Of a stretch of DNA of 64,000 bases, positions 26,210 through 37,253 are shown piece after piece. The notes under the pieces are model-generated. The model ran no database searches, had not been told where the DNA came from, and saw only the letters and a list, made by a program, of their open reading frames with translations. Made by a program: the position numbers and the translations under genes. Source of the stretch: Blastocystis sp. Blastoise (Eukaryota > Sar > Bigyra > Opalinata > Blastocystidae); assembly GCA_039096225.1 (NCBI GenBank), contig JBBPEB010000032.1, forward strand, positions 1,089,501-1,153,500. The letters run 5' to 3'. Position 1 is the stretch's first letter. Each line of letters begins with the position of its first letter.

Positions 26210-29200
26210 TTATATAATTATTTTTATTATATTATCATTATCATTATCTTCTTGAACAACTAAAATCTCTTCAAAATAATTTGGTAATGATTCTAATAAA
26301 TGTATAAAATCTTTATGAATAGGATTATATACTTGTAATTGATTTATTAAAAAATCATCTAACCATCTTCTTTCATTCTCTTCAAATATACTATATATAT
26401 TATATACTATCTCATTCTCTATATTATATAATCTCTCTTTCTTATTCTTCTCTTCTATATATCGATTAAACATATCATTCAATTCTTCTATTGTAGATCC
26501 ATATAAAAATACTGGATAGATATCTTTACATATATATATCGAATATCCAATACCTATTGCTATTATTGGAATATATCGATTTATTAAATTATATAAATCT
26601 CTATATTCTTCTTCATAATTATATATATAATAATTATCACTAAATATAAAAAGAAAAGAAGGAATAGATCGAGACAATAATAACGATGAAGCAATATTTA
26701 TTGTATTATACATATTCATATTCATTTCTGATGGAGTCTCAAATATATAAAATAAACTAGAAAGAATAGAAGCAGACATCAATTCTTTAGATGATATTCC
26801 TGTTGCTATATATATACTCTCTTTATTATTTATCCATATATCTATATATTCAATATTACATTCAGATAAACTATATAAAATTGTAAATATTATTTGAATA
26901 GAAAATAATATATTACTTATATTAAAAGCAATTGGAGAATTATCTATTATTATAGATATACTATAATTTCTCTTATCTCCTCGATTATATTTCTTAAATA
27001 TCTTATATATATTATAAGGATCAATTAATGATTGTATATAATTCTTCATATAAATAGTTTCTCCAAAATATGAAGGAGACCATAAATTATTCTCATTAAT
27101 AGGAAATAAAAAAGAAGAAAATAAATAAGTAAATGAAAGAGGATGAATAGATTGAAGTAAAAAATTAAAATCAATACATGTATCTATATTAGGAAAATAA
27201 AATAATAATGAAGAAGATATAGAAGATATAGAAGATAAAGAAGATAAAGAAGATAAAGAAGATAATGATAATGATGATATTTTTGAATATAATAAATAAT
27301 GAATAGATTGATTTGAAGAAGGAAATATAGGATTCTTCATAAATGAAGATAATATAATATTCTTATTATTTAAAGAAGAATAAGAAATAGATGATATTAA
27401 AAAAGGAATATAAGAATAATTATGATTATCAATATTTATTTTCTTTCTATTTATATCTTCTATTGAATTCCAAAGAAAAGAAAGAAATGTATCTGATATT
27501 ATAGATATAGAATCAATAGTAGTATTATAATGAGTAATATGAGAAGGAAATAAAGAATTCAATGAGATTTCAAGTTCTTTCTCTTCTTGTATTGAAATAT
27601 CATCATTCTTTATATGAAATATATATATTTTTGATAAGATAGATCGAATCTGTTTATATATATTATCTTTAGGATATATACATAATTCAGATAAACAATC
27701 AGATATAAAAATACATGGAATATCTTCAGAAAGAAAATCTTCTATATTCGATTCTTTTATCTCTTTATGTATATATATAGATAAATAATGAAATGGAGAA
27801 CAAATAAATTTAGATATTTTTGAAAGATCTAAGAAGAATGATATATATTCAAATAATGAAGATAAAGGATTTATTTGAATTCTATAGAAATGATCTTCAG
27901 TATAACAAATATATAATATCATTTCAATATGAAGTGATTTAAAAAATAAATAGAGAATACATAATAATAAAGAACGATAAGATCTCATTTTATATGTTAT
28001 TGTAATTGATGAATCAATAAGTATACATATAGAAGAAATAAATATATTTTCTTTATTTTTATTATTTGATAGAAATATAAAGAAAGAAGAAAGCCATCGA
28101 GATATTAATGGACATAAGGATATTATATAATGAGAAAGTACTAAAGAAGAATCTTCATCAATTGTATGATTTTCTTTTTCTATTAATTTATAAGTTTTAA
28201 TTGAAGATAAAAGTAATATAGGAATATAAGAAAAATATGAAATAGAAGATCGTTTAAAGAACATTTGATAATATTCAGAAATAGAAAATGAAATATATTC
28301 TTTAGGAATATCTATTGAAATGTAATTTTCTATTTGATAAGTATAATTATTTAAACAAATATTTATATCATTTTTATTCTTATTATAAATATTTAAATCT
28401 CTTATTAAAATAATTTTATTATTATTTTGTTTATTATTATTATTATTTTGTTTATTATTATTATTATTTTGTTTATTATTATTATTATTTTGTTTATTAT
28501 TATTATTATATTCTAATATATATTCATCAATTATTTGATTTTTTTCATCTAATTTATCTTTATTATTCAATTCATATTTACTATATTGATTATTGATCTT
28601 ATATTCATCATATAATGGTAATGTATACCATACATCTTCCTTTAATAATCTATGAATACAAGATAAAATATTTTGAATCATCATAGAAAAGGATAAACAA
28701 TAATAAATATCAGAAAATTCTTCTAATAAATTCATTACTTTATTCATTTCTTCTTTATCTATTAACAATAAAAATTCACTATTATTAAGATAAAATAAAA
28801 GATCTATAAAGGATCTATTATTATATAAATATCGAATATTATTATTCTTTGAATAAAATAATTGTATAGAATCATATATAACAGAAGAACAAACATTAGT
28901 AGATCGTAATATAGGTTTTGAATGAGGATATTGAACAGGATCAGAAATATCAAATAAACGATTATTCTCTATATAAAATAAAGATTGAGTTCCTTGTGTC
29001 TTACTATTTAATAATATTGAACATCCTATAGGTTGTAATATATATTCATTATTTATAGGAAGTTTCTCTATATTCAAATTAATATTAGAATCATGAATTG
29101 TAGATATAGTCATTCTATCTTTATGAATCATTATATATTGTTTATTTTCAATAGTATTATCAACATATAAACAACAACAAGGAGATATACTTAAATATTG

Positions 29201-29953
29201 ACGACTTGCACTAATTTTAAATGATATATTTATAATATATTGTTTCTCTTCATATAAAGATGATTCTTTATTTATATATGGAATATTTAAATATATATTA
29301 TAATATATATTATTATTATTATTATTATTATATTCTAATTTCATAAAATCTTCTTTAAGTGTACAACAAAGATATTCATTTTTCTTTAAAGAAAGATTCA
29401 TTGTAGTAGAACTAAAATATAATGGATAATCATAAGGATTCAATATAGGTAAAAAGAAAGAACAATCAGAATAACTTTTAAAATATGTACCAATATCGAT
29501 ATTAAATATATTCTTTACTTCTTTATTATTATTATTTATATTTCTTAATGAAGAATTATTTCTATTTATATAAAAAAGAGGAGCATCATCATATTGATCT
29601 ATATATAGAATTAATGTTTCTGTTCTATAAAATTGAATAGTATTCTTATTTATATCTTTTGTAGAATCTAATATTGTAGATATTTCTTGTTTGAAATTAT
29701 AAAGAAATAAATTCATATTCATTAAATTATTATTATCATTATTATTATATATTGTATTCATATAAGTATATATATCTGTAATAGTTTCAGGATTAGATGG
29801 TAATGATATACAATGAGATAAACATTCTAATAAGAATAAAGATATATATGTATAATGAGAAGGAGATAAAAATATATATTTTTGATTTATAGGAATAGAT
29901 GTATGAATTAAATAAAGAGATAATGAAGATATAGAAGAAATATCTGAATGAAA
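26210..29953 (-). CDS. MDN1: Midasin-like C-terminal part: linker and degenerate vWA/MIDAS domain
   Basis: About 1,247 codons are open from the transposon junction at 29953 to TAA at 26210. Midasin (Rea1/Mdn1) is the giant AAA ATPase that strips assembly factors from 60S pre-ribosomes through a C-terminal MIDAS domain. Here the last ~300 residues match that region's plan: GETIYMKNYIQSLIDPY...YNRGDKRNYSISIIIDNS aligns by eye with the conserved segment leading into MIDAS, followed by FIFSDNYYIYN and IPIIAIGIGYS strands. The MIDAS motif DxSxS reads DNSPI, so the last Ser is missing and metal binding may be weakened. The rest is Asn/Ile/Ser-rich linker with (NNNNK)Q repeats near 28420-28510. The frame continues upstream of the transposon at 35400 when the insert and one AAA copy are ignored. 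Confidence 0.6.
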   Translation of the reverse strand, partial: FHSDISSISSLSLYLIHTSIPINQKYIFLSPSHYTYISLFLLECLSHCISLPSNPETITDIYTYMNTIYNNNDNNNLMNMNLFLYNFKQEISTILDSTKDINKNTIQFYRTETLILYIDQYDDAPLFYINRNNSSLRNINNNNKEVKNIFNIDIGTYFKSYSDCSFFLPILNPYDYPLYFSSTTMNLSLKKNEYLCCTLKEDFMKLEYNNNNNNNIYYNIYLNIPYINKESSLYEEKQYIINISFKISASRQYLSISPCCCLYVDNTIENKQYIMIHKDRMTISTIHDSNINLNIEKLPINNEYILQPIGCSILLNSKTQGTQSLFYIENNRLFDISDPVQYPHSKPILRSTNVCSSVIYDSIQLFYSKNNNIRYLYNNRSFIDLLFYLNNSEFLLLIDKEEMNKVMNLLEEFSDIYYCLSFSMMIQNILSCIHRLLKEDVWYTLPLYDEYKINNQYSKYELNNKDKLDEKNQIIDEYILEYNNNNKQNNNNNKQNNNNNKQNNNNNKQNNNKIILIRDLNIYNKNKNDINICLNNYTYQIENYISIDIPKEYISFSISEYYQMFFKRSSISYFSYIPILLLSSIKTYKLIEKENHTIDEDSSLVLSHYIISLCPLISRWLSSFFIFLSNNKNKENIFISSICILIDSSITITYKMRSYRSLLLCILYLFFKSLHIEMILYICYTEDHFYRIQINPLSSLFEYISFFLDLSKISKFICSPFHYLSIYIHKEIKESNIEDFLSEDIPCIFISDCLSELCIYPKDNIYKQIRSILSKIYIFHIKNDDISIQEEKELEISLNSLFPSHITHYNTTIDSISIISDTFLSFLWNSIEDINRKKINIDNHNYSYIPFLISSISYSSLNNKNIILSSFMKNPIFPSSNQSIHYLLYSKISSLSLSSLSSLSSLSSISSISSSLLFYFPNIDTCIDFNFLLQSIHPLSFTYLFSSFLFPINENNLWSPSYFGETIYMKNYIQSLIDPYNIYKIFKKYNRGDKRNYSISIIIDNSPIAFNISNILFSIQIIFTILYSLSECNIEYIDIWINNKESIYIATGISSKELMSASILSSLFYIFETPSEMNMNMYNTINIASSLLLSRSIPSFLFIFSDNYYIYNYEEEYRDLYNLINRYIPIIAIGIGYSIYICKDIYPVFLYGSTIEELNDMFNRYIEEKNKKERLYNIENEIVYNIYSIFEENERRWLDDFLINQLQVYNPIHKDFIHLLESLPNYFEEILVVQEDNDNDNIIKIII

Positions 29954-30400
29954 CACTGGTGGGCAGCTTTTTCCCTTTTATACCAGGTTCCCCATAAATT
30001 TATACCAAAATTACGAAAAAATCGGTCTTTAATTTTTTTTATACCGACGAAAGTAATTTATACCACAAAAACAAAAATAAACTTGGTATAATGTTGTGTG
30101 GACACTCATATAAATTCGTTGTTTTATATTTATATATTTATATCTAAGAAACTGATAGTAAGATGTTTTATTTGTATATTAACTGATAATTTAAGACTTT
30201 CTATAACATATTCAAGAAATTATCCACAATATCTAGGACAATCATTTTTAATTTTGTTCGGCAATTTACTTAATTGAATTATTCACGTATACTAACGAAT
30301 TCACAGACTCGAAAGAACATAGAATTGAATGTGAATTATGATAAAGTTGCCATTCTTATGAATGTCAGAAAATTGTCACTGGTGGACCATTTTTCTTGTC

Positions 30401-30420
30401 TAGGGTTAGGGTTAGGGTTT
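30401..30420 (+). repeat. Short interstitial telomere-like repeat
   Basis: TAGGGTTAGGGTTAGGGTTT: three TTAGGG-type units inside the CACTA-like element, just after the internal copy of the element end. It is too short to show what the organism's telomere is, but far from the local base composition. Confidence 0.7.
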
Positions 30421-33400
30421 GAGTTCAGTTTAAGACAAAAAAAGAAAAAAATCGGTCGAAAAAAAGTCTTTAACTAACAAAAGAAAAAATGTATAAAAAA
30501 AATTTATTTCTTTAAAAAATCAAAAATTTATTTTTAAGCTTATCCAGCTTTGTTGATTGCTTTTCATTTATTTTCGAGCATCAACTATCTCAGGAAGTCT
30601 GTGAACCTTTATACTAGTAAATATTTTATAATTATTTTATATACAAATACTTAATCAGTAATTATGTTATCGTTTATTTATTTTTAGAACTTATAGGTGT
30701 CACTAACAGTTTCAAGCCTTCACTTTAGTCACACAGGTCTCTTCAAAAGTATATAAATATAAAATATAATAATTTTGTCTAATTTCTATTTTATTTATTT
30801 AGGTTGTAATTGAATGAGATTCTTCAAATCACTTATGTACTAATGGTTGACGATTTTAAATCAAAATAAATTCAAATCAAAACAAAAGTGAGAGAATGGG
30901 AGACATTCATTTCTGTATATATTTATTTTTATTTATTCTTTTATTTATTTTACTTTATTCACTATCTATATTACTCTAGGGTAGTTATCGAATCTTGAAA
31001 AAGTGGTTTAATTAAAAAAAGAAAATTCTTCCTTTTCATTTTTTAGGTATATATAAATATTTTTATTATTATTATTTTTATGTTATTTTATTTAATTTAT
31101 TTGATATATTTAATTCAGATATATATTAAATAGTATTGTTTTATATAATTATTTATTTTTAATTTAATTATTTACTTTTATCTATAGTTTTGTATATATA
31201 GGTCTTATAGTATTTATTAGTAGAAATATATATTTATTCTTATAGTTTTTTTTATATTTTATATATTCATTCTATTTATTGTTTATATAGTATTAGTTGA
31301 TTCGTTAAACAAATATCTCAAAGTTTATTATAAAAATTTATTGTATATATATATATATTTTATTATTATTTTTATTCTTTTTTAATATATATATATATTT
31401 TATATATTTATTTTAAAAATATGTAAAAAAAATCAAATTATATATATAGGCATTGAATTCTATTAGAATATTGAGACTTAATCCTTATGAATATAGAATA
31501 GAGGTTATTACTACTTGTTTCCGTTATAATATGGTATATATATATATATATATAATTTAATAGAAATAATATAGTATACTATAATATATTTATTATATAT
31601 CTATATCTATAGAAGGATATAATAAATGATAATTAATGAAGAAGTCTATTATTATGTTGATTATTAGAATCTTCGTGATATATATATATATAATTATGTG
31701 TATATCTATTATTAAATATATTATTATATATATATATTTTATACATATATATTATTATTATATTGTTTATTATTATTCTATATATTATTATATATTAATC
31801 TATATTATCTATATATAGTTCTTCAGGATAATAAGAAGTAGATAATTTTATGTTATTCTCATCAGTAAAGATATAAATGTTTTTATTCCTAATAATAATA
31901 ACGATTTGGAGAATAAATTTATTAGTAAATATCTTTATATGAATTAATCTTTTTTTGTATATATATATAATACTTATATACATTTAAATCATATTATTGT
32001 ATAATAAACTATTATATATATATAGTTTTAAATAGTATGTAATAGAAGTTGAGAGAGTATATAAGGTTTTCAATTTCTTGGTTTATAAGGTATGATTAAT
32101 ATATTTCTATTAATAGATAGTTTATATAGATCTTCAATTGGTTCTTAAGTCTCTCTCTTGGTCAAACCTGTATTTTTTCTTATTGTTTCTCTTCCTGATG
32201 AATATAATAAGAATCGAGTTGTTTAAGTGTTAGATTCTCTGTATTTATATAAAAAAATAGTTTATTATCAGTTACTAGGAATATCATATATAGGTATCCT
32301 ATTATCTTTATCTTTTAAAAATGATGAAAAAGATGTTATTGTTATGATGATATAATGATGGATTTTGGTGAATATCTTTCTTCTTTATTTGACATAGATT
32401 GATATCATCTTTTCTTATTCCTTTAGATACACTATATGGATATGTACTGCATTATAGATTGAAGTTTTTATATAGAATAGTAAGGCATAGATACTAATAG
32501 AAAAGTATATATGTATTTATTACTAGTAATACTTTTATTCTATTTATTTATTTTTATTATTACTATTTGTATTATATAGATAGATAGAAATATAGATATA
32601 GATAGACGTGTATCAATTATAATAAGATTGTGTTTATTTATATATTTTTATTGTTTATAAAGATATGAATTTATTTGGGAATTATATAGAGTAATTACAT
32701 TATTATAAACGTATATTTTTATTTATAATATTTTTAAATATTTATATTATTATATATAGCTATTATAATTAGCTGAATATCATTAAAAGAAGATGATAAA
32801 TAAGTTATAATGAGCAAACAAAAACATCTTCTTCTTCTAGTTAATTATTTTTATATGATTTAAGATACTATTATGTATATTATTAAAAGAAATATTACTA
32901 TTATTATTCTTTATATATAACATTTTATATTACTATATACAATAAAATTATTATTATATCTCTCTCTATCTATAGCTATATTTTATGAATGTATCAAAGA
33001 AATATTATATACATTTATTGAGTATTAAATAAGTTATGATATGAAAAAAATAAAAACTCAAAATTATACATATAAGTATATATATCATAATTAATATATC
33101 TTTATTGATTTTTATTATAATATATATATAGTTAAATTTATTTATTCTTTTTTAAAAGAAAAATGAAGTTTACAATAAGTGTATATTATGTCTATAAAAC
33201 AAGTAAAGATATGTATATATATATAATTATTATTATTATTATTTAGCTACTATTCTATATATATGTATATATATTTGTCTATATTTATTTTTATATAAGT
33301 ATATATAGTGTTAGAATCTATTATTCCTTTTTAAATACTCAAGATAACTTATATTGTATACTTTCTGGTACTACTATTTGTTCTATAGTATATAATGTTA

Positions 33401-34638
33401 TTCTTATTATATCATAATTTTTTATTAGTAGAGAAATTTATATATATATATATATATATATGTTTTTTTTTAACAAAATATTTAAAATAATATATCTATT
33501 TATATATAGATCTTATTCCCGTGAATTTTCTTTATATTTTTATATTAAGAATTAATGTATATAATTAGGTATATAAAGGTCTTGGAAATTATTAATTACT
33601 AATTTATTTTATTTTAAACTAACTGATATATATATATATAGATAAAATAAAGAAGAAATAGAAATGAAGAAGGAGAAAAAGAAAGAAGTTTTAGTGATAT
33701 AGAGAAATATATTAATGTTTCAGTATATATATATATACTTATTTATGTATATATAAAATTGTTTATGTTCATTTATTTATATATATTTAAATTTACCTGT
33801 GTATATATTTATATTTGTATTTATATTTATATATGTTTCTATAGCTAAATATATCTATTCTGAACAAAAAATAATCCATAATCATTTATTATCTCATTCT
33901 TATATATATATTTACTTTTTATTATTATATATATATTTTTTTTTATTATTATAATATTAATAAATTATTTTACTTAATTCTCTTTGTATAATCTATAGTA
34001 GTTCATAATCTTTTAATTTTTATTATCTTTTTTAAATGAAAATAATTAAAAATAAAGCTTATATATATATATTTATAATATTTTTAGAAAATAATTTTAT
34101 TAATTGAAAATAACCTTAAAACCATTCAATTAAGCTTTTTAAAAGCTAATTTTGCACTTATTCATCTCTACAAGTGTATTGCTATTAAAAGAAAACATAA
34201 ATATAATAAAATATTTTATCTCAGTATTTGTTAATCAGTTTGATAAAAGTTTCCTATTTGTATATGTTTTGACTCAAAACGACTCACTGACAATCAATCA
34301 ACACTACAACGTCAATAAAGCTCATAAGTAAAACAAATATGAAAGTAATTGCCTTCAAGAATAGAGTTTTTTTCATCAGTAACCTTAAAACCATTGTCAG
34401 AGTACAATTTATATATTTATAAAGAACCATATTACATAAGCATCAATATATACATTTTTCTTAACTTCAAAGTGAAGTTTTACTAAAAATATTACAGAGT
34501 CGAAATAACCCCTGGATTTTAGAACTTTTCTTATATATAAAAAAATTTCATACAAATTCATATTCAGGGCCATGCTTATTCTTTTTTCAAGAAAATTCTT
34601 ACAAATATCTTTATATTTATTAATATTTATAAAGTTGG

Positions 34639-34870
34639 TTGTTTTCTTTAAAATGGTATTTTTTTCATTCCTTTTATATCTATTATTCTATAGCTTGTAT
34701 ATATAACTCAAATTATTCAAAAATAAGCACAGATTCTCTTGGCGATTCTAAATATAGCTTCTTCTATAACGATCAGCTGATCAGAAATAACTTGATTTCA
34801 AAGGTAACCTCTCTTGTTGTTCTGCTTCAAGGAAATGCGATTCTCCATGAGCTCTTAAACTGTATGTATT
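34639..34870 (+). pseudogene. Possible exon inside the CACTA-like element
   Basis: An open frame with less biased composition near its 3' half (DSLGDSKYSFFYNDQ, then VVLLQGNAILHELLN) reaches a GTATGTATTT donor-like site; TTTTTATAG follows about 55 nt later. After the junction the frame stops within a few codons. No family recognised. It may be a captured host fragment or chance. Confidence 0.2.
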
Positions 34871-35396
34871 TATTTATCCTTTTATTTATTACATTTCTAT
34901 AATTATATTTTTATAGGTTCCTTATATGAGTAGAAAACAAAGTCCCTCGGTCAAAATTAAATAATAGTTTTTTATATTTTGCTTTATTTAATTGTTTATT
35001 CTTTAATTTTTTTGTATTTTGTTATTTTTATTGTTTTTTATGCTTAAACAACTAAAATATGTATTAAAAGAAGCAAAGAAATAATGTGTTTAAAACAGTC
35101 TAAAATAGCCCTAATGAAAGTCTAAAATGTAAATTAGATGTTGTTATGAACATTTTTATCTTATATATATCAACAGTAAATACAACCACTGTCATTATGG
35201 AATACCAAAAATAAACATTAAAAATAAGTCGTAGTCATAAAAAGATACATCCCCCGTAACTATAGGAATACAAAACCCACCATAAGTTTATACCAGGAAA
35301 AGTCCTGTATATACCAGAAAATCACTTTTTTTATACCAAAAAACAGCTAGGGTGCATACCAGAATTTTCACGATTTTAAAAAGCTGCCCACCAGTG

Positions 35397-37253
35397 AAAT
35401 GAATGAAGATAATTATAATAAGATAATATATAAGAATTTATATACATATTCTTTTGAAAAGAATAAAGAGGAAATAAAGATTTATTTGAAGATTCATTTT
35501 TATTTAAAGAAATAGAAGATATATTATTATTATTATTATTATTATTTAAATTTATATAGAAATCATGAAAATTATTTAATTCTTTATAAATAGTTTTTGT
35601 TCTATCAAATATAAATAAAAAATCAAAAAGTGTTGTTTCTTGAATATGTTGAATATAATATAAATATTGTTCTTTCATAATTAAAGGATTCTTCAAATAA
35701 ATAGAGAATAGAAAAGAAGGAAAAGGAGATTCAAAGAAAAGAGGATAATATTCACATAAAATACTTTCTATATTATTAGTTATATTATTAGTATTAGAAT
35801 TGAAAGAATTAGTTATATATTCATAAAATATAGATATATTATTATTATCTAAGATATTATCTAAGATATTATTATTTAAAAATGATGATAAAGAATCTAA
35901 TGATATATTTAATGAAGAAATAGAATAAATTGTATGAATATAAAGAGGATAAAATTTAATGAATTCTAATATAGAAGAAGTTAAAGATAATGAATAATTA
36001 TATACATATAAATTCATTATTGTATTTATATAGATATATAAAGAGATTAATTGATGAATAGTAAATGATGTTTGAAATGGAATTGATTTCATATGTAATA
36101 TATTTTGTATTTTAGGATGTATATAAATATCAAATATTAATAAAGAATTTGTATCTATTATATCATAATCTATATTAGAAATATAATCATTATTATTATT
36201 ATTATTATTATTATACTTTTCTTTCTTATAAGGAATTAATAATTTATATATATATAAACAAAATAATCCTAAATCAAAATATTCAAAGAAATGTAAATAT
36301 TCTGATTTATTAAATTCTATTGAATATAAAAATTGAATATATTGAGGAAAACAAAATAATATTTTTCTATCAAATTCATTATTATTATTTAAAGAAGGAA
36401 GATTTATTATATTATTATTTTTATTATTATTTATAATATTATTATTATTATCATTATTAATAATTTTATTATTATTTATAATATCATTATTATTTAAAAT
36501 ATATATTATATATTGTAATGTATCAAAATCAATTCCAAAAGGATATATTCTTTCTATTCTTTCATAAATAGAAGAAGAAAAATTAAAATGATTAATTGAA
36601 GAATATAAATATTGCATATTCATTTGTCTTCTCTTTATATTATATAAATCTATATGATGTTCTATTATATATATTAACTGTTTTTTACTATATTCATTAT
36701 CATAAATATATTTAACAAAAGAAAGAGTCTTTGGTAATTGTTCTATTATATTATTATATTCTTCTAAATATTTTAAAATATCCATATAATCAATATCAAT
36801 CTCTATATTCTTTGATTTATATATTTCTATATATTTATCAAATTGAATCCATAACTCAAATAAAATACTTATTTTATGTAAAAATATAGGAATATCAACA
36901 GATTTATCATTTTGTATATATTCAAATATATATTCATAAAAGGATCGATATAATAATAATTCATTTGGAATATAGGTATCTTCTATACATACTTTATATA
37001 TAAATATCAATTTATCTTCTATATTCTCAAATATATAATAATCACAAGGATCTTTTCCATATATATATGCATTATTCATTGAATCTATATCTTTTATATC
37101 TTTTATATTATATTGTTTTGTATCAAATACTAACCATCTCTTCAATAATTGTGTTTCAGGAATAGTATTCTCTAAGAGAAACCAATCTCGTTCACCATAA
37201 ATGATAAAAGAGAATATAATATAAGAAATACAGGATAAGTAATACTACAACAC
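35397..37253 (-). CDS. MDN1: Midasin-like linker region upstream of the transposon
   Basis: About 590 codons open from roughly 37253 to the transposon junction, where the last host residues are LHSF. Asn-run-rich, helical sequence without a recognised domain, as expected of the long linker between the AAA ring and MIDAS in midasin. It starts in a different frame from the upstream AAA-module frame: the two overlap and shift between about 37190 and 37255 (ERDWFLLENTIPETQLLKRW lies in this frame just before 37145). One lost or gained base there would make the two continuous. No ATG supports an independent start, so I read it as a continuation. Confidence 0.5.

Larger units (their letters stand above)
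29954..35396. mobile_element. 5.4-kb non-autonomous CACTA-like element inside the MDN1-like gene
   Basis: Perfect 19-bp terminal inverted repeats, CACTGGTGGGCAGCTTTTT, are flanked by AAA on both sides (29951-29953 and 35397-35399), the 3-bp target duplication expected of CACTA/EnSpm transposons. Subterminal TTTATACCA-like motifs recur within about 130 bp of both ends. No transposase was recognised inside. The interior is AT-rich with intron-like GTATAT...TATAG segments. A second, imperfect copy of the end sequence (CACTGGTGGACCATTTTTC) lies at 30378. It breaks the host reading frame cleanly between codons. Confidence 0.85.

Noticed and set aside
26210-29953. Independent vWA protein starting at an ATG near 29956
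   Set aside because: That ATG-equivalent lies at the transposon edge; the host frame continues on the far side of the element after removing one target copy.
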